Source: Marinomonas pontica (GTDB taxonomy: Bacteria > Pseudomonadota > Gammaproteobacteria > Pseudomonadales > Marinomonadaceae). From it: DNA of 45,594 nt. The DNA is taken from positions 1 through 45,594 of the forward strand of contig NZ_JAODTL010000018.1 of NCBI RefSeq assembly GCF_026191375.1, read 5' to 3'. Below, in pieces: positions 34,870-43,746 of this stretch; the stretch's first letter is position 1; each line of letters begins with the position of its first letter. The notes under the pieces are model-generated. The model searched no databases. It saw only the letters and a list, made by a program, of their open reading frames with translations, and was not told the origin of the DNA. Both the position numbers and the translations under genes were made by a program.

Positions 34870-36720
34870 ATGAAAACAATAAAACTCACTATGGCGCAAG
34901 CCGTCGTCCGATTCATGATGGCGCAGAAAATAGAAACAGATAATGGCGTTCAACCTATGTTTGCCGGTGTCTGGGGGATTTTTGGGCACGGTAACGTGGC
35001 CGGTCTTGGCGAAGCGCTTTACCACGTAAAAGACAAACTTCCGACTTATCGTGCACACAATGAACAAGGCATGGCACACGCTGCTATTGCCTACGCAAAA
35101 ACCAAAAACCGCCAACAGATGATGGCCTGCACTGCGTCTGCAGGTCCAGGTGCGGTGAATATGGTAACCGCAGCGGCCGTCGCACATGTTAACCGAATCC
35201 CTGTTTTGTTTCTTCCTGGTGATACCTTTGCGACTCGTATGCCCGACCCGGTATTGCAGCAAGTAGAAAACTTTCAAGATATGACCATCACATCAAATGA
35301 TTGTTTTCGCCCTGTCAGTCGATTCTTCGACCGTATTACGCGTCCAGAACAACTGCTCACAGCATTGCCTCAAGCCATGCGTATTTTGACCGACCCCATC
35401 GAATGTGGACCTGCCACCTTAGCCTTACCGCAAGACGTGCAAACCATGGCATTTGATTATCCAGTGAGCTTTTTCGATGAAAAAATTCACCGCCTACGTC
35501 GTCAAACGCCGGACTTTTATGAGCTTAATGATGCACTTAAACTTATCAGGCAAGCGAAAAAGCCTGTCGTCATTGCTGGCGGTGGTCTTCATTATTCTGG
35601 CGCATTAAAAGAATTTGACGCCTTTGTCAGTCAATTTCAATTACCTGTGGGCGAAACGCAAGCTGGCAAAGGCGCACTCCCTTGGGATCATCAACAAAAT
35701 ATGGGCACTATTGGGGTGACAGGCGCAGCATCAACAAACACCTTATGCGCTGAATCAGACCTTATTATTGCTGTTGGCACACGTCTTGGCGACTTCGCCT
35801 CTGGCTCTCGTTCTCTGATAAACCCTGACGCAAAAATCGTCAGTCTAAACGTGGCGTCCTTTGACGCAATCAAGCACAAGAGCCAAGCATTAGTCGGCGA
35901 CGCGAAACTCACTCTGCCACTGCTAAGCAAAGCTCTACAAGGCTGGAAAATAGAACCTTCTTGGATCAAAAAAGCCGAAACAGAACGCGTCAAGTGGCAA
36001 CAAGTTGTCGACAAAGTGACCACGGATCGAGGTACAGATTTGCCCAGTGATGCGGAAGTCGTGGGCGCTGTAAACCGCGCTGCTGGCGAAAAAGACATGG
36101 TGGTTTGTGCTGCTGGCGGGTTACCAGGTGAGCTCCAAAAACTGTGGCGTACTCGTTATCACCGTGGTTATCACATGGAGTACGGCTATTCCTGCATGGG
36201 CTATGAATTAGCGGGCGGTTTGGGTGCCAAAATGGCCAGCCCAGAGTCCGAGGTCTTTGTCATGGTCGGTGACGGTTCTTACTTAATGCTGAACTCTGAA
36301 ATTGCCACGTCGGTCATGCTCGGCCAAAAAATTATTATGGTCGTACTGGATAACCGAGGTTTTGGTTGCATCCATCGCTTGCAGCAATTCTGCGGTGGCC
36401 CTGGTTTTAACAATATGCTGGACGACTGCCTCACTACACCAGAAGGCGCACCAAAAACCAACTTTGCTGCTCACGCTAAAGCGCTCGGAGCAAACTCTGA
36501 AAAAGTTAGCAACATTACCGAATTAGAAGCCGCATTGGAGCGCGCAAAAGCGTCACCAATCAGCTACTTAATTACACTCGACACAGACCCTGCCATTGTC
36601 ACTGAAGGTGGCGGTCATTGGTGGGATGTGGCGGTGCCAGAAGTATCTGAGCGCGAACAAGTTCGCCAAGCAAGAAAAAACTACGACGCTCATAAAGAAC
36701 GCCAGTTTAAAAATTTATAA
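34870..36720 (+). CDS. iolD: 3D-(3,5/4)-trihydroxycyclohexane-1,2-dione hydrolase IolD
   Basis: This is a 616-residue thiamine-diphosphate enzyme of the acetolactate synthase fold. The N-terminal catalytic Glu lies in AHNEQGMAHAAIAYAK. The central domain is KPVVIAGGGLHYSGALKEF. The ThDP/Mg motif is GDGSYLMLNSEIATSVMLGQ ending in the LDNRGFG asparagine block. It opens the ring of trihydroxycyclohexanedione to 5-deoxyglucuronate, the step after IolE. AAAGGAAA lies just before the ATG. It belongs to the iolC-D-E-mmsA operon. Confidence 0.95.
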   Translation: MKTIKLTMAQAVVRFMMAQKIETDNGVQPMFAGVWGIFGHGNVAGLGEALYHVKDKLPTYRAHNEQGMAHAAIAYAKTKNRQQMMACTASAGPGAVNMVTAAAVAHVNRIPVLFLPGDTFATRMPDPVLQQVENFQDMTITSNDCFRPVSRFFDRITRPEQLLTALPQAMRILTDPIECGPATLALPQDVQTMAFDYPVSFFDEKIHRLRRQTPDFYELNDALKLIRQAKKPVVIAGGGLHYSGALKEFDAFVSQFQLPVGETQAGKGALPWDHQQNMGTIGVTGAASTNTLCAESDLIIAVGTRLGDFASGSRSLINPDAKIVSLNVASFDAIKHKSQALVGDAKLTLPLLSKALQGWKIEPSWIKKAETERVKWQQVVDKVTTDRGTDLPSDAEVVGAVNRAAGEKDMVVCAAGGLPGELQKLWRTRYHRGYHMEYGYSCMGYELAGGLGAKMASPESEVFVMVGDGSYLMLNSEIATSVMLGQKIIMVVLDNRGFGCIHRLQQFCGGPGFNNMLDDCLTTPEGAPKTNFAAHAKALGANSEKVSNITELEAALERAKASPISYLITLDTDPAIVTEGGGHWWDVAVPEVSEREQVRQARKNYDAHKERQFKNL

Positions 36721-36760
36721 CTATCCATTTTTTACCATTTACTGATCGGAGAATAATAAT

Positions 36761-37660
36761 ATGAGCGTCAGAATCGGCATTAACCCATTAACATGGACAA
36801 ACGACGACCTACCAACACTGGGAGCAGAAACCTCGCTTGAAACTTGCTTAACAGAAGGTAAGCAGGCTGGATTTAGTGGCTTTGAATTGGGTCAAAAATT
36901 TCCACGTACACCTGAAGTACTCGGTCCAATTTTAGAAAACCATGGTCTTAATTTGGTGTCTGGATGGTTCAGTGGCGAATTATTGACTCGTAGTGTAGAA
37001 GAAGAAATAGAAGCCATTAAACCTCATCTTCACTTGTTAAAATCCCTTGGCGCAAAAGCCATGGTGTATTGCGAAGTCACTGGCTGCATCCATGGACAAA
37101 TCGAGACACCATTGTCGCACCGCCCTATTATCAGCGAAGAAAAGATCGCTGAAATGAGTAAGAAGCTGACTCAAGTCGCAGACTACTGCTTATCTGAAGG
37201 TGTTCAAATTGCTTACCACCATCACATGGGAACCGTCATTGAAAGCCAACACGAAGTTGACTTACTAATGAAACACACAGGACCTTCTGTCGGACTATTG
37301 CTAGACACAGGTCATATGACGTTTGCAGGCGGAAATCCATTAGAAGTTCAAGCAAAACACGCGGACCGTATCATTCACGTTCACTGTAAAGATCTTCGCC
37401 CTGAGATTTTAAAAGACGCCAAGAACCGCGACATCAGCTTTTTAAATGCGATGTTAAACGGTGTGTTTACCGTGCCTGGTGACGGTTTTATCGATTACAG
37501 CAGTTTATTCAAACAACTGAAAGCCAGTAACTATTCAGGCTGGTTAGTGGTAGAAGCAGAACAAGATCCTGCCGTTGCGCACCCGTTAACCTACGCAACT
37601 CTTGGGGCCAACAACTTAAAGGCGCTCTGCGCTGAATCAGGGTTAGACATCGTCCAATAA
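36761..37660 (+). CDS. iolE: myo-Inosose-2 dehydratase IolE
   Basis: This 299-residue TIM-barrel protein begins VRIGINPLTWTNDDLPTLG, the IolE hallmark. Metal and active-site blocks follow: YCEVTGCIHGQ, YHHHMGTVIES, LLDTGHMTFAGGNP, HVHCKDLRPEIL and VPGDGFIDYSSL. It dehydrates 2-keto-myo-inositol to the trihydroxycyclohexanedione used by IolD. CGGAG precedes the ATG. It lies 40 bp after iolD. Confidence 0.95.
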   Translation: MSVRIGINPLTWTNDDLPTLGAETSLETCLTEGKQAGFSGFELGQKFPRTPEVLGPILENHGLNLVSGWFSGELLTRSVEEEIEAIKPHLHLLKSLGAKAMVYCEVTGCIHGQIETPLSHRPIISEEKIAEMSKKLTQVADYCLSEGVQIAYHHHMGTVIESQHEVDLLMKHTGPSVGLLLDTGHMTFAGGNPLEVQAKHADRIIHVHCKDLRPEILKDAKNRDISFLNAMLNGVFTVPGDGFIDYSSLFKQLKASNYSGWLVVEAEQDPAVAHPLTYATLGANNLKALCAESGLDIVQ

Positions 37661-37744
37661 GCGCTCTTTTTCTATGAGGCCAACGCTAGACACTAGATAA
37701 ACAGTGTTCGCCTCAACAAACACATACAAACGCTAGGTACTCTC

Positions 37745-39247
37745 ATGAAAACTTTAGGTAACTACATTAACGGTCAGCAAATTGCCAGCCAAAGCGGTCG
37801 CACAGGTCCAGTCTATAACCCAGCCACTGGCGCACAAAGTCTTAGTGTTGCGCTTTCGAGCGCAGACGAAACTCGCACTGCGATTGAATCAGCACAAGAA
37901 GCGTTCAAAACATGGAGCAAGGTCACGCCACTTAACCGCGCTCGTGTCATGTTTAAATTTAAAGCCCTACTAGAACAACACGCCGACGAAATCGCAGAAA
38001 TGATCACCAGCGAGCATGGCAAAGTATTTTCCGACGCAAAAGGTGAATTAACTCGCGGCATCGAAGTGGTTGAGTTTGCTTGCGGCATCCCACACCTTCA
38101 AAAAGGCGAACACAGCCTAAATGTCGGTCGCGGCGTAGACAGCATGTCTTTGATGCAACCTCTTGGTGTGTGCGCGGGTATTTCGCCGTTCAACTTCCCA
38201 GCTATGGTTCCTATGTGGATGTTCCCTGTTGCCATTGCCAGCGGTAACACTTTTGTGATGAAACCATCAGAAAAAGACCCTTCTGTGCCGCTTCGCTTGG
38301 CTGAGTTGCTTACGGAGGCCGGCTTGCCAGATGGCGTATTTAACATCGTTAATGGTGATAAAGAAGCCGTCGACGTATTGCTAGCGGATGAACGAGTTCA
38401 AGCGGTTAGTTTTGTCGGTTCCACACCGATTGCTGAATACATTTATGCAACGGCCTCTGCTCACGGTAAACGCGTTCAAGCACTTGGCGGGGCCAAAAAT
38501 CACATGATCGTCATGCCAGATGCGGATCCAAGCCAAGTGGTTGGTTCTCTAATGGGAGCAGCATACGGTTCAGCGGGCGAGCGTTGCATGGCGATTTCTG
38601 TTGCGGTCTGTGTGGGCGATGACGTTGCTGATAACCTCATCGACAGCTTAAGTATCGAAATCGACGGAATGCGCGTCGGCCCAGGTGTTGGACTACCAGA
38701 AGAGGCTCATATGGGCCCAGTTATTTCCAAAGAACATTGCGCAAAAATCAAAGACTACATCAGCATTGGTGTGGAAGAAGGCGCAACCTTGGTGCGTAAT
38801 GGGCGTGATTTTGTCTATCCAGGCAACGAAAATGGTTACTTCGTCGGACCCACTTTGTTCGACAATGTGAAACAAGGCATGCGTGTTTACAACGAAGAAA
38901 TTTTCGGCCCTGTATTATGTGTTGTGCGCGCAAATAGCTATCAAGAAGCGCTGCAAATGATCAACGAACATGAATACGGCAACGGCACTTCAATTTTCAC
39001 TCGTGATGGTGATACCGCTCGTCAATTCTGTGAAGACGTGCAAGTGGGCATGGTGGGTGTAAACGTGCCTATCCCTGTACCAATGGCATTTCACAGCTTT
39101 GGTGGCTGGAAACGCTCTTTGTTCGGTCCATTGCACATGCACGGTCCAGACGGCGTACGTTTCTACACTCGGATGAAAACCATCACTGCACGCTGGCCAA
39201 CAGGACTTCGCGCTGGCGCAGAGTTTTCAATGCCAACGATGAAGTAA
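37745..39247 (+). CDS. mmsA: (Methyl)malonate-semialdehyde dehydrogenase, CoA-acylating
   Basis: The 500-residue aldehyde dehydrogenase is of the MmsA/IolA class. Identifying blocks are [20 protein letters not shown]-like cofactor sequence, [16 protein letters not shown], and the catalytic cysteine in [16 protein letters not shown]. The Glu general base of hydrolytic ALDHs is absent, as expected for a CoA-acylating enzyme. It converts malonate semialdehyde from the inositol pathway to acetyl-CoA and may also serve valine breakdown. Last gene of the operon, followed by a strong terminator at 39341. Confidence 0.94.
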   Translation: [500 protein letters not shown]

Positions 39248-39340
39248 CAGATTCTTTCCCTATATACCGTCTAGTAATGGGAAAACCCTAGCTCAGTCGC
39301 AGATTGTTTATTGTCTAACTCTCTAGTCAGCGGCTTTTTG

Positions 39341-39366
39341 GCCCACCGTTTGGTGGGCTTTTTTTT
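39341..39366 (+). terminator. Terminator of the iolCDE-mmsA operon
   Basis: Seven GC-rich pairs (GCCCACC 39341-39347, GGTGGGC 39352-39358) close a 4-nt loop and are followed by T8. No gene is seen in the rest of 39248-39488. Confidence 0.95.
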
Positions 39367-39488
39367 GTGTCGTATTTTGACTATTGGAATGATCATATCT
39401 CCGCCACATAAACGTCACATCTTTGTCATATTGACACTCTACTCTGATTAATAAGACATCTAAAAAATTATTAAAGCGGAGCACCACT

Positions 39489-41206
39489 GTGATACAAGTC
39501 GAGCAAATGATTGCCAGTAAATCTCCTCAGTTTTTCGACAAAAGCCCTCTTATCACTCGCCCGACGTTAAGCGTGTTAAAGCGCTTATTCCACGAAAGTG
39601 AAGTAAACCAATTCCTGGAAAAAACCACGGCTGTGTCGGCTTCGAATTTATTGATCGAGTGCTTGATCACTTCAATTTCAGCTATCAAGTCAGCCAAGTT
39701 GATCGTCGCAATATTCCCGCAAGCGGACGTGTAATGATCATCGCCAACCACCCTCTTGGCGCCTTGGATGGTCTCGCTTTGCTGCGACTAATCGGTGAAA
39801 TTCGCCCTGACGTTAAGATAGTAGCAAACGACTTGTTGATGGGCTTTGATGGATTAAAACAGCTGGTTCTTCCCGTTGATAATCTTGGTGGAAAAACCGG
39901 ACGCCAACAACTCAAAGCCATCATGAGCTGCTTACACAATGAAGAAGCGATTATCATTTTCCCAGCGGGGGAAGTGTCTCGTATGTCACCTAGTGGCGTA
40001 AAAGACCAGCAGTGGAATCAGAACTATCTGAAGCTGGCACAAAAGACCAACAGTCCGTTATTGCCGGTTCACATTGGTGGCCGTAACTCTATGTTGTTTT
40101 ACACAAGCTCCATTTTATACCGTCCGTTGTCGACGATTCAGCTTGCAAATGAAATGTTTCGCCAACGCAATCGCAAGATCCCCATGCAGGTTGGTCAAGC
40201 GATTCCAATTCAAGAATTAGCCAAACTGCCATTGAGCGACAAAGAAAAAAACAAATTAGTAAAACGTCATTTGTACCGGATCGCTAAGGGCAAAAAACCG
40301 CTTCTTAAAACCGAGAAAACGGTAGAACACCCGCAAAACAGACAGATGATCAAACAAGAGCTGAAAGTCTCAGAGCACCTTGGCAGCACCAAAGACAACA
40401 AGCAAATTTACCTATTTGACTACGACCCAATGTCCGTGACCATGAAAGAGATCGGGCGTTTGCGTGAGATTGCCTTCCGCAAAGTCGGCGAAGGCACTGG
40501 CGAGCGTTCGGACTTAGATAAGTTCGACCAATATTACCGCCATTTGATTTTATGGGATGAAGAAGAACTGGAAATTGTGGGCGCTTATCGCATCGGCGAA
40601 GTCGCTCGCTACATGAAAGAAGACAAACCAAACCGCATTTACAGCGCCGAACTGTTCAAATACTCCTGCGACATGGAACCGTATTTTGAACAAGGCATCG
40701 AGCTAGGCCGCAGCTTCATCCAACCAAAATACTGGGGCAAACGCAGCTTAGATTATTTGTGGTACGGCATTGGGGCTTACTTAGATAAGCACCCTGACAT
40801 TCGTTACATGTTTGGCCCTGTCAGCCTAAGCAACAGCTACCCTCAAGTGGCCAAAGACTTCATTGTGTCTTTTTACACGCTTTACTTTGCCGACAAAGAA
40901 CACCTAGCGCGCTCTTTCACGCCGTATCAGGTAAACGCCGAACACAATGACATTATTGCAAACATGTTCAGCGGTGACGATTACGAAGAAGATTTTAGAG
41001 TGCTAAAAGAACAACTCAGCCATTTTGGAGCGAGTGTGCCTACGTTGTTCAAGCAATACAGTGAATTGTGTGAGCCGGGCGGGGTTCGCTTCTTAGACTT
41101 TGGTGTCGATGCCGACTTTGGCTACTGTGTGGACGGATTAGTCCTAGTAGACCTAAATACAGTCAAAGAAGCGAAAAACAAACGCTACCGTGGTCACAAC
41201 CAATAA
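39489..41206 (+). pseudogene. OlsF-like acyltransferase-GNAT fusion, single-base frameshift
   Basis: A frame from GTG 39489 (CGGAG 7 nt upstream) gives the family N-terminus (TRPTLSVLKRLFHESEVNQF), then loses register near 39635. The rest is read one frame over to 41206. Restoring one G at 39639-39640 gives ...TTAVSGFEFIDRVLDHFNFS... and a 572-residue protein. Domains are an LPLAT acyltransferase at about 70-270 (IIANHPLGALDGLALL, IIFPAGEVSRM) and an acetyltransferase-5/GNAT-type acyltransferase at about 300-480 (REIAFRKVGEGTGERSDLDK, SAELFKYSCDMEP, LGRSFIQPKYWGKRSLDYLW). This order fits OlsF, the two-domain ornithine-lipid synthase described in Serratia. The function is inferred. Internal ATG 39659 could only give a shortened protein. 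Confidence 0.8.
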
Positions 41207-41221
41207 CACGACGCCTGACAA

Positions 41222-41359
41222 CTATGAGTCGTGATGGTGATTTGAATGATGCGCATGGTGATGGTCTTGTTGTTCTGGTCGTTTAAAAAACGCCAAATAG
41301 ATGATCTTAATAACAAGCATCACACTTAACACAATGAGAACGCCCATTTGAATGTCCAT
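41222..41359 (-). CDS. 45-residue membrane miniprotein with His-rich tail
   Basis: A short minus-strand gene runs from ATG 41359 to TAG 41222, with GAGGTG 5 nt upstream. The product is one membrane helix (GVLIVLSVMLVIKIIYLAFF, residues 6-25), a KRPEQQ hinge and a tail holding eight histidines (DHHHAHHSNHHHDS). The tail could bind Zn, Ni, Co or Cu. The positive residues just after the helix place the tail on the cytoplasmic side, if the positive-inside rule holds. It converges on the OlsF-like gene with a 15-bp gap. I know no named family. Confidence 0.7.
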   Translation of the reverse strand: MDIQMGVLIVLSVMLVIKIIYLAFFKRPEQQDHHHAHHSNHHHDS

Positions 41360-41670
41360 ACAAACACCTCATTATTTTTGTTGTCATTTGAGTGTAGGAC
41401 ATTTAGAGCAAGCGAATTGTGAATTTACGTCTTTAAATTGTACCCTTTGGTAAGCCCAAAAATGGCGCACCCGTACACGGTTTTAAGGCAAATTTGGCTC
41501 ATAAATTCGACAGCACACGCTCTCACATTGTTTTTCTGATTGAAAATTAAGCGGTTAGAAAGTTTGGCGTAAGCCTTGCTTATGCTCTACCAAGAAGCTA
41601 TTTCATCGTCCCTCAGGCTTTTGCAGTAGCCTAACTATTATTTGTCTATCGCTAGACCATGGAGCTGGAA

Positions 41671-41976
41671 ATGATTGAAAAAACCTATTTGAAAACCAAG
41701 CCAGAATGCAAAGTAAAGTTCGCGATTCCTGTAGAGGCAGTAGGTGACGCGAAAAACGTTGCCTTGGTGGGCGACTTCAATAATTGGGATTGCACCGCTA
41801 ATCTGATGAAGAAACAGAAGTCCGGTGTTTATGCTTCAACGCTTAATCTGGATATCGATACGGCTTATCAGTTCAGATACGTCATTGACGGCACAGAATG
41901 GCTAAACGACGAAATGGCAGACGATTACGTGCCAAGCCCGATCAGTTACGACACCAACGGTGTCATTAGCCTTTAA
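41671..41976 (+). CDS. Stand-alone CBM48 / isoamylase N-terminal-like protein
   Basis: This is a protein of about 101 residues. ATG 41671 is preferred, with GGAG 6 nt upstream; ATG 41659 is too close to any SD. The sequence KVKFAIPVEAVGDAKNVALV, GDFNNWDC, TAYQFRYVIDGTEWLNDEMA and DDYVPSPISYDTNGVI is the early-set (E-set/CBM48) glycogen-binding fold of AMPK-beta and branching enzymes, here without a catalytic partner. It may bind alpha-glucan or have become a regulatory domain. No glycogen genes lie nearby. The upstream 300 bp (41360-41670) are AT-rich with promoter-like sequence only. Confidence 0.88.
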   Translation: MIEKTYLKTKPECKVKFAIPVEAVGDAKNVALVGDFNNWDCTANLMKKQKSGVYASTLNLDIDTAYQFRYVIDGTEWLNDEMADDYVPSPISYDTNGVISL

Positions 41977-42001
41977 TTTTCTGTTTTAAAGTGTCTTATT
42001 T

Positions 42002-42025
42002 CGCCTCTGCTTTCCTGTAGAGGCG
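42002..42025 (+). terminator. Hairpin after CBM48 gene
   Basis: CGCCTCT (42002-42008) pairs with AGAGGCG (42019-42025) around a 10-nt loop. Only a broken T-tract follows, so termination would be modest. Confidence 0.55.
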
Positions 42026-42167
42026 GCTCATTCTTATTGCCATTTTTTCACCCATCTTAGCCACCCATAAGCCCTCATTTTATCGGCTCTATAACGTCAT
42101 CTTTTTGCCCCAAAATCACTAATTCTTGGATTCGAGCTGCAATTTAAAGTCAAAATCTGTACAATTG

Positions 42168-42195
42168 TTTTTATTAAACGCGCGTTTAATAAAAA
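42168..42195. promoter_or_regulatory. 28-bp perfect palindrome before betB, probable BetI operator
   Basis: Two exact 14-bp arms meet without a spacer; the left arm ends ATTAAACG and the centre is CGCG. It lies 58 bp before betB and overlaps likely promoter sequence. TetR-type BetI represses bet genes through a similar AT-flanked palindrome (family knowledge). No betI gene is in the window. Confidence 0.7.
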
Positions 42196-42253
42196 ATCTA
42201 CCTATCTCAATGTCCTCAAACGGCTCATTGAAACAGACTTAAAGAGGCACATC

Positions 42254-43711
42254 ATGGCACATCAGCAGCAATACATTCATGGCCGCTACCATGCATCCAC
42301 CAGCGGTGAACATTTTGAAACAATCAACCCAGCGACAGGCGAAGTGATTGCAACAATAGAGCACGCAGGACAAGCTGAACTCGATGCTGCTATTGAATCC
42401 GCAAAGCAAGGTCAAAAAGTATGGGCGGCAATGAGCGCCGTTGAACGCGGGCGCATTCTTAAAAAAGCCGCCGATTTATTACGTGAAAATAACGAAGAGC
42501 TTGCTCGTCTCGAAGTACTGGACACTGGCAAGCCACTTCAAGAGGCCATTTGCGTAGACATTCAAACGGGCGCTGACGTAATCGAATATTACGCAGGTCT
42601 AACCGATAAAATCCAAGGTGATTACCAAGACCTTGGCAATGGCAACTTCTTCTACACTCGTCGTGAGCCGCTAGGCATTTGCGCAGGCATCGGCGCATGG
42701 AACTACCCTATTCAAATCGCCATGTGGAAATCTGGCCCAGCCCTAGCCGCTGGTAACGCAATGATCTTCAAGCCTTCGGAAGAAACACCGCTTACCGCCC
42801 TTAAACTGGCCGAAATCTTTACCCAAGCAGGCTTGCCAGATGGCGTATTCAACGTCATCCAAGGCGATGCCAGAACAGGCCAAATGATCACCGCACACCC
42901 AGAGATCGACAAAGTCTCGTTCACTGGCGAAGTGGGCACAGGCAAAAAAGTCATGGCCGCTTCAGCGCAATCTTTGAAACAGGTAACCATGGAACTGGGT
43001 GGTAAATCGCCCATGATCATCTTCCCTGATATGCCAGTGGATCAAGCCGTTTCGGCCGCCATGCTCGCCAATTTCTACACCCAAGGTGAAGTGTGCACCA
43101 ACGGCACTCGTGTATTCGTGCACGCTGACATGCTGGACGCCTTCACTAAAGAATTGAAAGAACGCACTGAAGCCATGATCATTGGCGATCCAATGGACAT
43201 GAGCACTCAAGTTGGCGCTCTGATTTCAAAAGACCATATGAAAAAAGTCTTGGGCTACATTCAAGCGGCCAAAGACGCTGGCGCAACCTTATTGTGTGGC
43301 GGTTACCAAGTCACTGAAAACGGCTTAGACAAAGGCGCATTCGTTGCTCCGACTGTCTTCACTGATTGCACCGACGACATGCCTCAAGTGCGTGATGAAA
43401 TCTTCGGCCCTGTGATGTCTGTGCTTAGCTTCACCGACGAAGACGAAGTCATTGCGCGCGCTAATGACACCAAGCTTGGTTTAGCCGCGGGCGTATTTAC
43501 CAAAGACTTCGCCCGCGCACACCGCGTTATTGGTCAAATGCAGGCAGGGATTTGCTGGATCAACGCATGGGGGTCTTCTCCTGCTGAAATGCCAGTGGGC
43601 GGTTACAAAGAATCTGGCATTGGTCGTGAAAACGGCATCGAAACCTTATACCACTACACACAAACCAAGAGTGTTTTTGTCGACCTAAACGACATTCAAA
43701 GCCCTTACTAA
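42254..43711 (+). CDS. betB: Betaine aldehyde dehydrogenase BetB
   Basis: The 485-residue NAD(P)+ aldehyde dehydrogenase begins [20 protein letters not shown]. Blocks include [35 protein letters not shown], the catalytic Glu in [12 protein letters not shown] and the catalytic Cys in [15 protein letters not shown]. The C-terminal [20 protein letters not shown] is diagnostic for BetB. It oxidises betaine aldehyde to the osmoprotectant glycine betaine. AGAGG lies upstream of the ATG; betA follows at once. Confidence 0.96.
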   Translation: MAHQQQYIHGRYHASTSGEHFETINPATGEVIATIEHAGQAELDAAIESAKQGQKVWAAMSAVERGRILKKAADLLRENNEELARLEVLDTGKPLQEAICVDIQTGADVIEYYAGLTDKIQGDYQDLGNGNFFYTRREPLGICAGIGAWNYPIQIAMWKSGPALAAGNAMIFKPSEETPLTALKLAEIFTQAGLPDGVFNVIQGDARTGQMITAHPEIDKVSFTGEVGTGKKVMAASAQSLKQVTMELGGKSPMIIFPDMPVDQAVSAAMLANFYTQGEVCTNGTRVFVHADMLDAFTKELKERTEAMIIGDPMDMSTQVGALISKDHMKKVLGYIQAAKDAGATLLCGGYQVTENGLDKGAFVAPTVFTDCTDDMPQVRDEIFGPVMSVLSFTDEDEVIARANDTKLGLAAGVFTKDFARAHRVIGQMQAGICWINAWGSSPAEMPVGGYKESGIGRENGIETLYHYTQTKSVFVDLNDIQSPY

Positions 43712-43746
43712 GCGGGACGCTTAACTCTTAATAGATGAGAACAGTC

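Noticed and set aside
36279..36526. Short frames in other registers inside iolD
   Set aside because: Shadow frames of a full-length, well-conserved enzyme.
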